Positions 17,452 to 26,998 are shown, counted from the stretch's first letter. The stretch: DNA of 51,606 nt from Streptomyces sp. SID5785 (GCF_009870065.1 NZ_WWIA01000132.1:1-51606); one strand, 5' to 3'. The notes: generated by a model from the sequence alone, not told the origin. Translations and numbers: made by a program.

Positions 17452-18549
17452 CTAGCGGTAGCTTCCCCGCCGACCCGTCAGGTTGGCGAGATCGCAGGTC
17501 GCCTTGCCGATCAGGCAGCTGAGATTGGCGTACTTCCGCTTGTAGACATTCGTGACTTTCCCATTGTTGTAGATGTAGATGTGATGGTTCGGCATAAGGC
17601 GGTGGTCGCCGGAACGGATCGTCCAGTTACCGCCTTGGGTCACTGTCATGGTCAGCGCGCCGTCGATGGCGCCCTTGACGCCGCCCAAGCCCTTGCAGAA
17701 CGGGTTGGATGCATGGGTCACCATGCGGATGTCGACGCTGCTCCCGCTCGCTCCAAGCTTCTTGGCCTTCATCTGGCTGGCGCTGGCCTTCTTCTTCGCC
17801 ACCAGCTTTCCAGTGCTCTTGCGGTAGACGTGGGTTGTCCCGATCGAGCCGCTTCCGGTCACGCTCTTGCGGTTCCAATTGATCAGGGCATTCAGCGCCG
17901 TTCGGTACTTGCTCGACTTCCAGTCGAAGCCGCGGCCGTCTCCACCGAACTGATAGCCACGCGTGTAGCTGCAGCCGGCAGGTGGAGCGTCGATCTTCTT
18001 CTGTGGGATGAAGGTTTGCCACGTGACGGTCGTCATCTTGGCCGCTGCTGCCGTCGTCGCCTGCTGGCGAGCGAGTCGGTCGACCTCCTGCAGCCTGGTC
18101 GAGCTGGGTGTGACAGCCCTCAAGCCCCATGTCTGTGCGCCGGCCGTGTCCCCGTCGAGGATGGGGATCACCTTGTACTGGTATTCCGTCGCCTCGTGGA
18201 CATGGGTGTCCTCGAACAGGCGCTGGCCCGGCTCGGTGACCGCGATCTGGCGGTCGTCACGTGTGACCACGTACCGGGCGTCGGGCCGGTAGGGCTCCCA
18301 GGAGAGCGACACGCGGTTTGCCGCGTACTCGGCAGTGATTCCGTTCTGCGCGAGAGATGTGTCGTGGACTGCCGGCCCGCTGTGGGTCCTCACTGCTTGA
18401 TAGCCCTGCTCGGCCATGACGCGTGTCATTGCCTGGTCAGCTGAACCGGAACTGTCCGGAGACGGAGGTGGGGACGCTGCTGCAGGGAGTGTGGCGGCCG
18501 CCACAAGTGTTGCCGCGACTAGAGGAAGGGCAGTGCGCGAACGAACCAT
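17452..18549 (-). CDS. Secreted protein of unknown function
   Basis: A 365-residue protein with a classic signal peptide (positive start VRSRTALPLV, hydrophobic core, AAAS before the likely cleavage site near residue 26). Residues ~75-145 read like a fibronectin-III-type strand set (VSLSWEPYRPDARYVVTRDD ... YQYKVIPILDGD). The C-terminal ~190 residues contain four cysteines (CSY, FCKG, LSCLIGKATC) and basic segments (KKKASASQMKAKK). I do not recognise this C-terminal domain. It lies alone on the minus strand within the mobile element. It could be a toxin or effector, but nothing proves this. Confidence 0.72.
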   Translation of the reverse strand: MVRSRTALPLVAATLVAAATLPAAASPPPSPDSSGSADQAMTRVMAEQGYQAVRTHSGPAVHDTSLAQNGITAEYAANRVSLSWEPYRPDARYVVTRDDRQIAVTEPGQRLFEDTHVHEATEYQYKVIPILDGDTAGAQTWGLRAVTPSSTRLQEVDRLARQQATTAAAAKMTTVTWQTFIPQKKIDAPPAGCSYTRGYQFGGDGRGFDWKSSKYRTALNALINWNRKSVTGSGSIGTTHVYRKSTGKLVAKKKASASQMKAKKLGASGSSVDIRMVTHASNPFCKGLGGVKGAIDGALTMTVTQGGNWTIRSGDHRLMPNHHIYIYNNGKVTNVYKRKYANLSCLIGKATCDLANLTGRRGSYR

Positions 18550-18698
18550 GTCTCTCTAGGTGGGGGCGGAATCGCTGAGAACTCGGGCGTCAATTCGTTC
18601 TATTTCACCCGGCCCGCGTGAGGTGACATTATGGACAGCGCCCGCAATGCCGACCGGGTGCCACGCTGAGAGCGACCAGAAGATCGTCAGGGGACAGG

Positions 18699-18971
18699 AT
18701 GAGCGCCGACGCCGCACGCCAATCTGCCGGACCGTACAGCGGGCTGTGCTTTTCGATCGGCCTGATCAGCCTGGTGGCCGCCGTCCTGGGCTTCGCCGGC
18801 GTTCCCGTGGTCATCATGCTGGCCCCGATCGGTGGGGGCATTGCCCTCGTCTACGGGGTGACTGGCTGGGCCAAGGGAGACGTGAACGCGCGATGCATCG
18901 TGGGCCTTATGGCCGGTGCCGTCTCACTGCTTGCCCCGCTGGCCATCCTTTTTTCTGTTGCCTCGCCCTGA
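18699..18971 (+). CDS. Small membrane protein (DUF4190-like)
   Basis: A 90-residue protein with two to three hydrophobic helices (CFSIGLISLVAAVLGFAGVP, APIGGGIALVYGVTGWAKGD, IVGLMAGAVSLLAPLAILF). The pattern of alternating small helices with GWAKGDVNAR between resembles DUF4190-type proteins. Function unknown. It is divergent from the secreted-protein gene across about 150 bp. Confidence 0.6.
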   Translation: MSADAARQSAGPYSGLCFSIGLISLVAAVLGFAGVPVVIMLAPIGGGIALVYGVTGWAKGDVNARCIVGLMAGAVSLLAPLAILFSVASP

Positions 18972-19091
18972 CGGGGTGGCCGTGGTGCCGCTCTGATCCC
19001 GCTTCGGAGCGTTGCCCTCCGCCACCACTCGCCCCAGCTCTCATCCCGTCCGCCCCTGAACCACGCCTGCTCGGCTCCGCCTGGGTCGACG

Positions 19092-19670
19092 GTGGACGGG
19101 ATGAGAGCCCACCACGCTCACTTCAGTGTGCCCGCGGCCGGTGACGGCGCCCCCTCCATCCCGGTGCCGGCCGATCCCCGCCGGAGGCGCTGGCGTTGGG
19201 GCGCGATGCTCGACGTTCGGGAGATCACCGCACTTGGCGACGGCCTGGACTGCGAAGGCACCGGACAGGCCGAACCACTCAAAACCCTGCCCGTGCACCG
19301 GCACGTGAGGCAGATGGTCCGCACCGCCTGGGACCTCGGGGGCCTGCCCGAATTCGCGGACCTCAAGCTCTGCAAGTGGGCGCACATGCTCGGCTTCCGA
19401 GGCCACTTCTCCACCAAGTCCCGTGCCTACTCCACCACTCTCGGCGCATTGCGCGATGTCCGCCGTACCTGGCGCATCGCTCAGGCAGACGCCGCCCGCG
19501 CCCGAGCCGGCCATTCCGCACTCACACCTGACACCGTGCTCGTCACCGAGTCCTCCTGGGCCTACCTCACTTCTGGCTACTGCCCCGGCGAAGAACTCCT
19601 TGCCGCCCAGGTTCGTCACGAACGCGCGCAACGCGAACGTGCGAAGGCAGAGGGGGAGGAGTGGGCATGA
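19092..19670 (+). pseudogene. Truncated RepSA-like replication initiator
   Basis: 192 residues. The C-terminal part (VRQMVRTAWDLGGLPEFADL, KWAHMLGFRGHFSTKSRAYS, TTLGALRDVRR) matches the end of RepSA-type initiators of Streptomyces integrative elements, which are normally about 450-500 residues. The segment RWGAMLDVREI also fits the middle of RepSA, but the expected central AAYVAKYATK region is missing, as is the whole N-terminal half. I read this as a remnant with an internal deletion rather than a working initiator. Its stop overlaps the ATG of the next small gene (ATGA). Confidence 0.7.
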
Positions 19671-19846
19671 CGACCGCGATGCCATCTGCTGATCGCACGC
19701 CACTCACCTGCGACCGGGACACCGTCGACCAATGGATAGAGCGGTGCCTCGACGAAGCACCGCCCTTCTCAGATGCTCAGCTAAACCGCATGGGCCAGGT
19801 ACTCGGCGTCGTACTCACTCGGAAGACGACCGCCACACTGGCCTGA
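19667..19846 (+). CDS. Small protein downstream of the rep remnant
   Basis: 59 residues ([35 protein letters not shown]). It is the kind of short ORF that follows rep genes in actinomycete integrative elements, but it lacks a recognisable helix-turn-helix of an excisionase. It starts in an ATGA overlap with the rep remnant. Its 3' end overlaps the convergent recombinase gene by 32 bases. Confidence 0.55.
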   Translation: MTTAMPSADRTPLTCDRDTVDQWIERCLDEAPPFSDAQLNRMGQVLGVVLTRKTTATLA

Positions 19847-21434
19847 GCTGCGTCACGTCGAAGGGCTTGCGGCCCTTCCCGCTCGGAGACGCGATCACGG
19901 CGTGCAGCGCGTCCTTGATCAGCGTCCTGCGCTGTGTGAGCGTCTTCCCCTTCCATTCCTGATCCACATCGGCGGTCGCGGCTTCGGCAGCGGCCGCCTT
20001 TGCGGCGTGCTCGCGCTGGTCTGCGCGCAACACCTTGACTCGCTCGTCCAGCGCGGGAAGGTTGCGGAAGAATGTCTCGTCGTCGATCTGCCCCGTCTGC
20101 CAGCGCTTCTCCAGCGCTCCTCGCCGGCGGACCGCCTCGTCGAGTTCCTCGTCCCGATTCCACGCCGGCACCTCTTCCGCCTGCGCCGCAGCATCCCGCT
20201 TCAACTTCGCCCGAACCAGTGCCTCGATGTGCTTGTCCGTCTCGTCGCCGCGCTTGTACGTCTTGTTGCAGCCGCCGTCCACGGTCTTCTTGCAGAAGTA
20301 CGCGTGCTTGTACGAGACCCAGTCGTTCGCCTTGATCCCGATCATCTTGTTGTTGCAGACCGTGCCGTCCTCCAGCACATGGCCGCACCGGAGGATGCCG
20401 GTCAGCAGGTACTTGTGGACAAGACCACCGCGCGGCTGCCCCGTACCTCCGCCGCGCTTCCTGATCGTCGAGACAACCGCGAACCACTGCTTCGGTGTGA
20501 CGATCGCGTCCCACTCGCCCACGATGGGCTGGCCATCCGCGTCGCGGACCAGCTCGCCCTTGATCTCGCGGTAGCCGCAGAGGCGAGCGTTCACGAGAAC
20601 CTGCTTCACGGTCTGGTACTGGAACGGGTTGCCGCGGCTCGTGATGAACTCGGCTTCCTTCCATCGCGCGGTGATCTCACTGATCGAGGCGCCGGCGATC
20701 ACGTCAGTCACAGCCTGCCGAACGGCCTCGGCCTCCTTCGGGCGCAGACTGACCTTGTCGTCGTCCCAGCCGAACGGCCGCCACGCCGACACCGACTGAC
20801 CTCGAACAGCCCGGTTGTGGTGGCTCGTACGTGACCGGCGCTGCTTCTTCCGCGTCTCGGCGAGCGACATGGCCACTCCCACCAGACCCTTCACCTCGAA
20901 CCCCTCGGCGTACAGGTCCTGCATGCCGTTCGAGTCGTGGTAAACGCGATCCGGGTGGGCGGTGAATGTACGGAGATAGCGTTCCCAGTCGCCGGGGCGC
21001 CGGTACAGCCGGTCGTCGTTGACGGCCATCACGCCGTGGACGGGGTAGCCCTCGGGTGTGTGGCCTGCTGCCAGGTCCTTCAGCATCTGCTCGAAGTCGT
21101 CTCGGATGACGTCTTCCTTGCTGGCGCTCTTGTCGTTGTCCGTGTACCGGTGGACGACCAGCCAACCGAACGCCTTCGCGTTCTCCGTCATCTCGCGGTG
21201 CTGGTCCTCGATGCCGTGGGCGTCCTTCGCTCGACCGTCGAAGGAGATACGGGCGTAGCAGACCACGCACTTCATGGACGGATTGGCTGCGAGCATGGCC
21301 TGAACCTCGGCCGGTGACGGCAGATCGGCCGGCGTGCCGCGCAGCCTGCTGACCACTTCGTCGCGTGCGGCCACGGGTCCCCCTCGGGTCGAGCTCTTAT
21401 GCCTGTTCCGGGCGTCTCGGCGCGAACTTAGCAT
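19815..21434 (-). CDS. Large serine recombinase (integrase)
   Basis: A 539-residue large serine recombinase. The resolvase-type catalytic domain begins with [16 protein letters not shown] (catalytic Ser in YARIS) and continues through [20 protein letters not shown]. It is followed by the Recombinase domain ([33 protein letters not shown]) and a zinc ribbon ([20 protein letters not shown] ... [10 protein letters not shown]). A coiled-coil-like Glu/Arg/Ala stretch lies at the C-terminus. I chose ATG 21434 with AAAGGA 6 bases upstream; GTG 21374 (VAARDEVV) also has a strong site. It starts only 20 bases from the right core site, as expected of an integrase beside its attachment site. It presumably recombines attP with the thiC attB. 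Confidence 0.93.
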   Translation of the reverse strand: MLSSRRDARNRHKSSTRGGPVAARDEVVSRLRGTPADLPSPAEVQAMLAANPSMKCVVCYARISFDGRAKDAHGIEDQHREMTENAKAFGWLVVHRYTDNDKSASKEDVIRDDFEQMLKDLAAGHTPEGYPVHGVMAVNDDRLYRRPGDWERYLRTFTAHPDRVYHDSNGMQDLYAEGFEVKGLVGVAMSLAETRKKQRRSRTSHHNRAVRGQSVSAWRPFGWDDDKVSLRPKEAEAVRQAVTDVIAGASISEITARWKEAEFITSRGNPFQYQTVKQVLVNARLCGYREIKGELVRDADGQPIVGEWDAIVTPKQWFAVVSTIRKRGGGTGQPRGGLVHKYLLTGILRCGHVLEDGTVCNNKMIGIKANDWVSYKHAYFCKKTVDGGCNKTYKRGDETDKHIEALVRAKLKRDAAAQAEEVPAWNRDEELDEAVRRRGALEKRWQTGQIDDETFFRNLPALDERVKVLRADQREHAAKAAAAEAATADVDQEWKGKTLTQRRTLIKDALHAVIASPSGKGRKPFDVTQLRPVWRSSSE

Positions 21435-21449
21435 GTGCGTCCTTTGTTA

Positions 21450-21590
21450 ATGTCCTGCTCGATGAAGATCTCGCAGGACATCCGCCGCGAGCACGGCTCG
21501 GCCAGGGCCGAGGTCGAGGCCGGCATGGAGCAGAAGTCGAAGGAGTTCGCCGCGAGCGGGAACCGCGTGTACCTGCCGCTCGCCGACTGA
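21450..21590 (+). pseudogene. thiC: Displaced native 3' end of thiC
   Basis: 46 codons reading [15 protein letters not shown] through [18 protein letters not shown] and a stop. From the core site onward this is the original ThiC C-terminus, separated from the gene body by the inserted element. An in-frame ATG at 21450 precedes the core by chance or design, but no ribosome site is seen, so I treat it as a gene fragment. Confidence 0.92.
21455..21470 (+). repeat. Right attachment-site core (attR)
   Basis: CTGCTCGATGAAGATC, identical to the core at 13781-13796, in direct orientation and in the same thiC reading frame. Confidence 0.85.
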
Positions 21591-21598
21591 GCAGGACG

Positions 21599-21630
21599 GT
21601 ACGGCCCCGGGCAGTGGCCCGGGGCCGTAC
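21599..21630. terminator. Original thiC terminator, now orphaned
   Basis: 13-bp perfect stem GTACGGCCCCGGG (21599-21611) and CCCGGGGCCGTAC (21618-21630), loop of 6. It follows the displaced thiC tail and precedes a convergent gene. Confidence 0.75.
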
Positions 21631-21645
21631 CCGCCCGGGGACGGA

Positions 21646-22500
21646 TCAGTCGGGCCGGTGCTCCGGACCGCCGAAGTCCGGGCTGGAGAAGTCCGGGCTC
21701 GAGTAGCCGGCGCGCTGGCCGGTGGCGGTGCCACCGCCGTCCGGGCTGCTGAAGCCCGGTCGGTTGTAGCCCAGTTGCGGCATGCGGCTCGTCTGGCCGC
21801 CGTGGCCGCCGCCCAGGGGCGTGCCGCCGTCGGGCGGACCGGCCAGGGCGTCCCGCAGGAACGGCAGGAGGCCCCGCTCCAGGAGCGCGTCGCCCCAGGC
21901 CTCTCTGGCCCGCTCCAGGGCCTCGTCGGCCTCGGCCGGGGTCCCGGCGCGCAGCGACGTCGAGCCGTTGCGCAGGGCCGCCAGGAGCAGGCAGACGGCC
22001 GCGACGAGGATGCCGGCCGCGGTGCACGCGCCGAAGATCCAGCCGGCCGTCAGCATGGTGTCGGCGAACTCCGGCGCCGGGTCGAGCATCTTCAGGATGT
22101 AGCCCACGAGCAGGAAGATCAGTGCGGCCGTGCCCGCGAGGACCGGGGCGAGGACGACGGCGACCGCGGCGACGCCCGGGCCCGTGGTCTCGGCGACGAG
22201 ACCGATCGGGCCCGCGCTCTCGGCCATGGCGGAGCCGCCCTGCTCACGGGACGTACGGACGACGGGCCGCGGGGCGGTGCGCAGCTCCTCGCGGACCTTG
22301 ACGTAGTGCTCGTACTCGGTGACGGCCGCCGTGTTGATGAGTGCGGCGGCGCCCAGCGCCATGGTGCGCAGCTGTTCGGCGTTGAGCGTCCGGCCGACTA
22401 CGGCCGGATCCGGGTGGTCGGGTGCGGTACGCAGCGCCTCATCGAGGATCCGCTCGAACTCGGGGCGGTCCTCGTTCAGCAAATGCGGAGCGCTGTTCAT
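21646..22500 (-). CDS. Conserved Streptomyces membrane protein with C-terminal SSPD repeats
   Basis: A 284-residue protein. The N-terminal ~90 residues are helical and soluble (FERILDEALRTAPDHPDP). Two membrane helices follow (~105-135, VVLAPVLAGTAALIFLLVGY, and ~148-172, GWIFGACTAAGILVAAVCLL). The tail is low-complexity with repeated GFSSPDGG, YSSPDFSSPDFGG units. The start at 22500 is preceded by GGGGGA at 5 bases; the in-frame ATG at 22506 has no room for a ribosome site. No function known. It is convergent with thiC's original end. Confidence 0.7.
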   Translation of the reverse strand: MNSAPHLLNEDRPEFERILDEALRTAPDHPDPAVVGRTLNAEQLRTMALGAAALINTAAVTEYEHYVKVREELRTAPRPVVRTSREQGGSAMAESAGPIGLVAETTGPGVAAVAVVLAPVLAGTAALIFLLVGYILKMLDPAPEFADTMLTAGWIFGACTAAGILVAAVCLLLAALRNGSTSLRAGTPAEADEALERAREAWGDALLERGLLPFLRDALAGPPDGGTPLGGGHGGQTSRMPQLGYNRPGFSSPDGGGTATGQRAGYSSPDFSSPDFGGPEHRPD

Positions 22501-22688
22501 GTGCATCCCCCGATGCTCCGTAGGGCTTGGTGACTCGCATGGGTGCGAGCCGTCGGGCAGAAACGGAGGGGAGCCTGCTACGGATAAGCCGATGGTAGAG
22601 CGGTCACGGCGCGCGGTGACAGGGGGTTTCCGGAAATTGGCCCGGGGGCCAGCCGAATCCTCCGCTTACCCGCCTGCCCGATCAATCC

Positions 22689-23774
22689 TCATTCATCCAT
22701 GGGGAGTTGCTGGACCAGCAGCTTTCCGGCCATGGTCACGCCGCCGTCCATCGCGATGGCGAGGCCGCCCGCGTAGACGTGCGGGCCCTCGACGACGGGC
22801 CTGCTCTCCTCGCCGTCGGCGTCCTCGCCGCCGACCTCGCCGAGCAGGTACGGAATGGGGCTGTGCCCGTGGACCGCGCGCGAGCCGCCGTATGCGGCGA
22901 GCAGCTCACGGACCGCGCCGGGGCCGGACTCCTCGTCGCGGAAGGCGAAGCGCTTGGTGAACTTGCGGAACAGGTCCCAGCACTCGTCCGCGTCGTTGCG
23001 CGTGAGGGTCTCGCGGACCGTGTCGTTGACCGCCTCGATGGAGTCGCCGTAGTCGAGGTAGGCGGTGGTGTCGGAGTGCATGAGGAGGTGGTCGTCCTCG
23101 AGCTCGATCGCGTCGAGCCGGGACATCCACTGCAGGTGCACGTCCTGGAGGCGGTCCATGTCGGACTTCTGCCCGCCGTTGAGCAGCCAGGCCGCCTGGA
23201 AGGTGGCGGTGCCCGCGCCGGAGTTGACGGGGGCGTCGCCGAAGCGCTTGGCGCCGAGCAGCAGCAGCTCGTGGTTGCCCATGAGCGCCTTGCAGTAGCC
23301 GCCGGCGGCGGCGGCCTCGGCGGACAGGCGCATGACGAGGTCGATGACCCCGATCCCGTCGGGCCCGCGGTCGGTGAAGTCGCCGAGGAACCACAGGCGC
23401 GCGTTCCCCGCGGACCAGCTGCCCTCGGCGTCGACCAGGCCCTTCGCGTGCAGCGCGGCGAGCAGCTCGTCGAGGTAACCGTGCACGTCGCCGACGACGA
23501 ACAGCGGACCGAGGCCCTCGGCCGGGGGGACCGGCGCGGGCTGCGGGACCTCGACCTGGACGGTGTCCCCACGGTTGATGACGGGGAGGTTCCGCTCGGT
23601 CGGGGTGTAGCCCTCCGGGTAGTCCTCGGCCTTCTCGCCGGGTACCGGGACGGGGCCGGGAACAGGGTCGGCGGGCACCGTGCTCGCCGGTACGTCGTGG
23701 ACGTACGCGGGAACACGGAAGTCACGCAGCGTCTCCGTGCGCGCCGCGGATCCCTGACCTGCCCCCTGAGTCAT
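22689..23774 (-). CDS. Metallophosphoesterase (Ser/Thr phosphatase-like)
   Basis: A 361-residue protein with the complete metallophosphatase motif set: GDVHG (~residue 99), GDFTDRG (~135) and GNHE (~171), then a later HGHSPIPY. These residues hold a two-metal centre. The N-terminal ~85 residues are Pro-rich and probably disordered. Targets may be phosphoproteins or nucleotides such as diadenosine tetraphosphate; the sequence does not decide. GGAGGGG stands 4 bases before the ATG at 23774. Confidence 0.87.
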   Translation of the reverse strand: MTQGAGQGSAARTETLRDFRVPAYVHDVPASTVPADPVPGPVPVPGEKAEDYPEGYTPTERNLPVINRGDTVQVEVPQPAPVPPAEGLGPLFVVGDVHGYLDELLAALHAKGLVDAEGSWSAGNARLWFLGDFTDRGPDGIGVIDLVMRLSAEAAAAGGYCKALMGNHELLLLGAKRFGDAPVNSGAGTATFQAAWLLNGGQKSDMDRLQDVHLQWMSRLDAIELEDDHLLMHSDTTAYLDYGDSIEAVNDTVRETLTRNDADECWDLFRKFTKRFAFRDEESGPGAVRELLAAYGGSRAVHGHSPIPYLLGEVGGEDADGEESRPVVEGPHVYAGGLAIAMDGGVTMAGKLLVQQLPMDE

Positions 23775-23990
23775 CGACCCCTCCACCCTTGCGCCGCCTG
23801 TGCACCGGTTCGGACTGCCTGGTCGCAGCGGCCCGCGGTGTCGTGCGCCCATCATAGGAACGCCGCTCGGCCTGTGTGACGCACCAGGGGTGGTGAATCC
23901 GCGACGGGCGGCTGTTCCCCGTGCTTTTCTCCCGAATTGGTGTGGACTTTTCCTCTCGGTCATCGGGCGCACACCACGGGCGGGCGCCGG

Positions 23991-25103
23991 TCAGCCCTTG
24001 CCCGGGGAGCGGGGCGGGCTGACCGTGGTGCGGTGCGGCCGGCGCTGCGAGGAGGTGCGCACGATCAGTTCGGTCGGTATCACCTGCTCGACCGGCTGGT
24101 CGGACTCCAGTCCCTCGATGGCGTCGATCAGGAGCTGGACGACGGCCGTGCCGATGCGCCGGGGCTTCAGGGAGAGCGTCGTGATGGGCGGCTCGGTGTT
24201 CGCGTACATGGTGGACTCGCTGCAGCACACGAGCAGCAGGTCGTCCGGGACGCGCAGGCCGTAGCGGCGGGCCGCGGCGAGCAGGTCCGTGCCGTTGGGG
24301 TCGAAGAGACCGTAGACGGCGTCGGGGCGGTCGGGCCGGGCGAGCAGCCGGTCGGCCGCGACGGCGCCCGCGCAGGGGTCGTGGGCGGGATAGGACTCGT
24401 AGACCGGCTCCTGCCCGATCCGCTCGCACCAGCGCAGGTACGCGGACGTGGACAGGTGTGTGTAGGTGTCGGTGGTCGTGCCGGTGAGCAGGCCGATGCG
24501 GCGGGCGCCGGCCTCGGCGAGGTGGTCGAGGATGCCGAGGACGGCGGCCTCGTGGTCGTTGTCCACCCAGGCGGTGACGGGCAGGCTGCCCGCCGGCCGG
24601 CCGTCGGAGACGACGGGCAGGCCCTGGCGGACCAGCTCGCTGACGACCGGGTCCTGGTCGGAGGGGTCGATGACGACGGTGCCGTCGAGCGCGACGTTGG
24701 ACCACACGTCGTGCCGGGAGGTCGCGGGCAGAATGACGAGGGCGTAGCCGCGGGCGAGCGCGGCCGAGGTCGCGGCTCTGGCCATCTCCGCGAAGTACGC
24801 GAATTCGGTGAAGGTGAAAGGTTCATCCCCGTACGTCGTCACGGTCAGGCCGATCAGGCCCGATTTGCCGGTACGGAGCGTGCGGGCGGCCGCGGAGGGG
24901 CGATAGCCCAACCGGTCGGCGACCTCGCGGACATGGCGTCGGGTGGCGTCGGGGAGCCGGCCCTTGCCGTTGAGCGCATCGGAGACAGTCGTGATGGAGA
25001 CCCCGGCGGCGGCGGCAACATCTCTGATGCCTGCGCGTCCCTGCCGGGTGCCCCTGCGGGTCGTCTCCGCCCGGCTCACCTGGTGCTTCCCTGCTGCTGT
25101 CAT
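23991..25103 (-). CDS. LacI family transcriptional regulator
   Basis: A 370-residue LacI/GalR protein. The DNA-binding head reads IRDVAAAAGVSITTVSDALN (residues ~26-45) with the hinge helix YRPSAAARTLRTG. A periplasmic-binding-like sugar domain follows (VVIDPSDQDPVVSEL, VWVDNDHEAAV type region, RIGLLTGTTTD). It is divergent from hisC over a 377-bp gap. A 9-bp inverted repeat at 25193-25219 in that gap is a possible operator. Effector and regulon are unknown. Confidence 0.87.
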   Translation of the reverse strand: MTAAGKHQVSRAETTRRGTRQGRAGIRDVAAAAGVSITTVSDALNGKGRLPDATRRHVREVADRLGYRPSAAARTLRTGKSGLIGLTVTTYGDEPFTFTEFAYFAEMARAATSAALARGYALVILPATSRHDVWSNVALDGTVVIDPSDQDPVVSELVRQGLPVVSDGRPAGSLPVTAWVDNDHEAAVLGILDHLAEAGARRIGLLTGTTTDTYTHLSTSAYLRWCERIGQEPVYESYPAHDPCAGAVAADRLLARPDRPDAVYGLFDPNGTDLLAAARRYGLRVPDDLLLVCCSESTMYANTEPPITTLSLKPRRIGTAVVQLLIDAIEGLESDQPVEQVIPTELIVRTSSQRRPHRTTVSPPRSPGKG

Positions 25104-25480
25104 GGCGAGCCGATATTAGGGCTCATACGGCTGCATGGCGTGGGCGCATATGCCGGAGTTGACAGGCACGTTTCTGCAAGGTGACACCCCGTCAATGACC
25201 TTTGAAGGCAAGGTCATTGCAGGGAATGGGCGCGATACCTCACTTGTCGGTCCGTGCGGGCCTGCCAAGTCGGCGATGTTGCGAACAGGTCTCAACTCAC
25301 CTTCACGAGGGATGCGCGCCACGGAGTGAGCCACCGGCGCACGCCAGGGCGGCGCGCGCTCCCCCCTTCGCAGGCATGCCGGAGGGCCCGCCGCAGCCCG
25401 ATCGCTCCGCCCCATTGGGGCGCAGGCCGAATCCTCTTAAGGTGTGCAGTATTGGAACGGTGCCCCTGAGGAGGACTGCG
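25104..25480. other. 377-bp intergenic region between lacI-type gene and hisC
   Basis: No convincing gene. It holds the inverted repeat CAATGACCT (25193-25201) / AGGTCATTG (25211-25219), with a partly matching TGCAAGGT half-site just upstream. A TTGACA-like hexamer lies at 25159-25164 but lacks a good -10 at 17 bp. The hisC ribosome site GAGGAGG lies near 25468-25474. Confidence 0.6.
25193..25219. promoter_or_regulatory. Inverted repeat, candidate operator
   Basis: Perfect 9-bp arms, CAATGACCT and AGGTCATTG, spaced by 9 bases, lying between a divergent LacI-type regulator and hisC. The regulator that binds it is not known. Confidence 0.45.
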
Positions 25481-26560
25481 GTGAGCGAGACGAACCCCAA
25501 GCTGCGTGCCGAGCTGGCGGGGATCCCCGCCTACAAGCCGGGCAAGCCGGCGGCGGCCGGGGGCCCGGTGGCGTACAAGCTCTCCTCCAACGAGAACCCG
25601 TATCCGCCGCTCCCCGGCGTCATGGAGCAAGCGATCGCCGCGGCAGGCACGTTCAACCGGTACCCGGACATGGCCTGCACCGGTCTGATGAGCGAGCTGG
25701 CGGACCGTTTCGGCGTGCCCACGGCGCACCTGGCGACGGGTACCGGCTCGGTCGGCGTCGCGCAGCAGCTGCTCCAGGCGACCAGCGGCCCGGGCGACGA
25801 GGTGATCTACGCCTGGCGGTCCTTCGAGGCGTACCCGATCATCACGCAGATCAGCGGCGCGACGTCCGTGCAGGTGCCGCTCACCGGCGGCGAGGTGCAC
25901 GACCTGGACGCGATGGCGGACGCCGTCACGGACCGCACGCGCCTCATCTTCGTCTGCAACCCCAACAACCCCACGGGCACCGTGGTGCGCCGGGCCGAGC
26001 TGGAGCGCTTCCTCGACCGGGTCCCCTCCGACGTGCTCGTCGTGCTGGACGAGGCGTACCGCGAGTTCATCCGCGACCCCGAGGTGCCGGACGGCGTGGA
26101 GATCTACCGGGACCGGCCCAACGTGGCGGTGCTGCGCACCTTCTCCAAGGCCTACGGGCTGGCCGGGCTGCGCGTGGGCTTCGCCGTCGCGCACGAGCCG
26201 GTGGCGGCGGCGCTGCGCAAGACGGCGGTGCCGTTCGGCGTGAGCCAGCTGGCGCAGGACGCGGCCGTGGCCTCTCTGCGTGCGGAGGACGAACTGCTCG
26301 GCCGGGTCGGCTCGCTGGTCGGCGAGCGCACCCGCGTGGTGGACGCGCTGCGCGAGCAGGGCTGGACGGTGCCCGAGACCCAGGCCAACTTCGTGTGGCT
26401 GCGACTGGGGGAGCGCACCCTGGACTTCGCGGCGGCGTGCGAGGCGGCCGGGGTCGTCGTGCGGCCCTTCGCCGGTGAGGGGATGCGGGCCACGATCGGG
26501 GAGACCGAGGCCAACGACATCTTCCTGCACGCGGCGGCGGCGTTCCGCAAGGAGCTGTAG
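25481..26560 (+). CDS. hisC: Histidinol-phosphate aminotransferase
   Basis: A 359-residue PLP enzyme of aminotransferase fold type [12 protein letters not shown] near the start, CNPNNPTGT (~163-171), LDEAYREF and [15 protein letters not shown] with the PLP-lysine at about residue 223 are all present, as is the C-terminal [14 protein letters not shown]. It converts imidazole acetol phosphate to histidinol phosphate in histidine synthesis. It sits outside any his operon, so it is a second copy type (often called hisC2) and may also act on aromatic amino acids. GTG start with GAGGAGG upstream. Confidence 0.88.
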   Translation: MSETNPKLRAELAGIPAYKPGKPAAAGGPVAYKLSSNENPYPPLPGVMEQAIAAAGTFNRYPDMACTGLMSELADRFGVPTAHLATGTGSVGVAQQLLQATSGPGDEVIYAWRSFEAYPIITQISGATSVQVPLTGGEVHDLDAMADAVTDRTRLIFVCNPNNPTGTVVRRAELERFLDRVPSDVLVVLDEAYREFIRDPEVPDGVEIYRDRPNVAVLRTFSKAYGLAGLRVGFAVAHEPVAAALRKTAVPFGVSQLAQDAAVASLRAEDELLGRVGSLVGERTRVVDALREQGWTVPETQANFVWLRLGERTLDFAAACEAAGVVVRPFAGEGMRATIGETEANDIFLHAAAAFRKEL

Positions 26561-26594
26561 GCCTCTCGGCCTCTGGCGCGGACGCCCCCGCGCG

Positions 26595-26990
26595 TCAGGC
26601 CAGTTCGACGCGGACCGGGTCGCCGCCGCGCACCGTCGCGAGCACCCGCGGGTCCCCGTCGAGCCGGCCGAGCAGGTTGCACGGGCTCGCGAGGCGGCAC
26701 TCGTCGCCCCGCGAGATCGGCGTGGGCCCGTAGGGGAGGGCGAGGGCGTCGCCGTCGGTCCAGAAGGCGACCGTGCCGGGCTCGACGACCTGGCGGGCGC
26801 CGTCCTCGACGCGGGCGCTGAGGCCGGTGTCGAAGTAGACCTCCTCGCCCCAGGTCTGCGCGGTGGAGGTCAGCGGGAGCCTGCCGAGCAGCGCCCGGGA
26901 GGTCGGCGTGTCCTCGACGGTGGCCGTGGTGTGTCCGGCCGGCCAGGAGATGCGGATGCTGGTCTGAGGCTGTTCGGGCGTCGGCTGCAT
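26595..26990 (-). CDS. Cyclophilin-like fold protein
   Basis: A 131-residue beta-rich protein. The pattern SIRISWPAGHTTATVEDTPT, LLGRLPLTSTAQTWGEEVYF and GTVAFWTDGDALALPYGPTP fits the TM1367-type cyclophilin-like family (PF04126), whose members lack proven isomerase activity. It converges with hisC. A 17-bp palindrome at 26999-27015 lies 9 bases upstream of its start and is probably its operator. Confidence 0.78.
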   Translation of the reverse strand: MQPTPEQPQTSIRISWPAGHTTATVEDTPTSRALLGRLPLTSTAQTWGEEVYFDTGLSARVEDGARQVVEPGTVAFWTDGDALALPYGPTPISRGDECRLASPCNLLGRLDGDPRVLATVRGGDPVRVELA

Positions 26991-26998
26991 GCCGCGGA

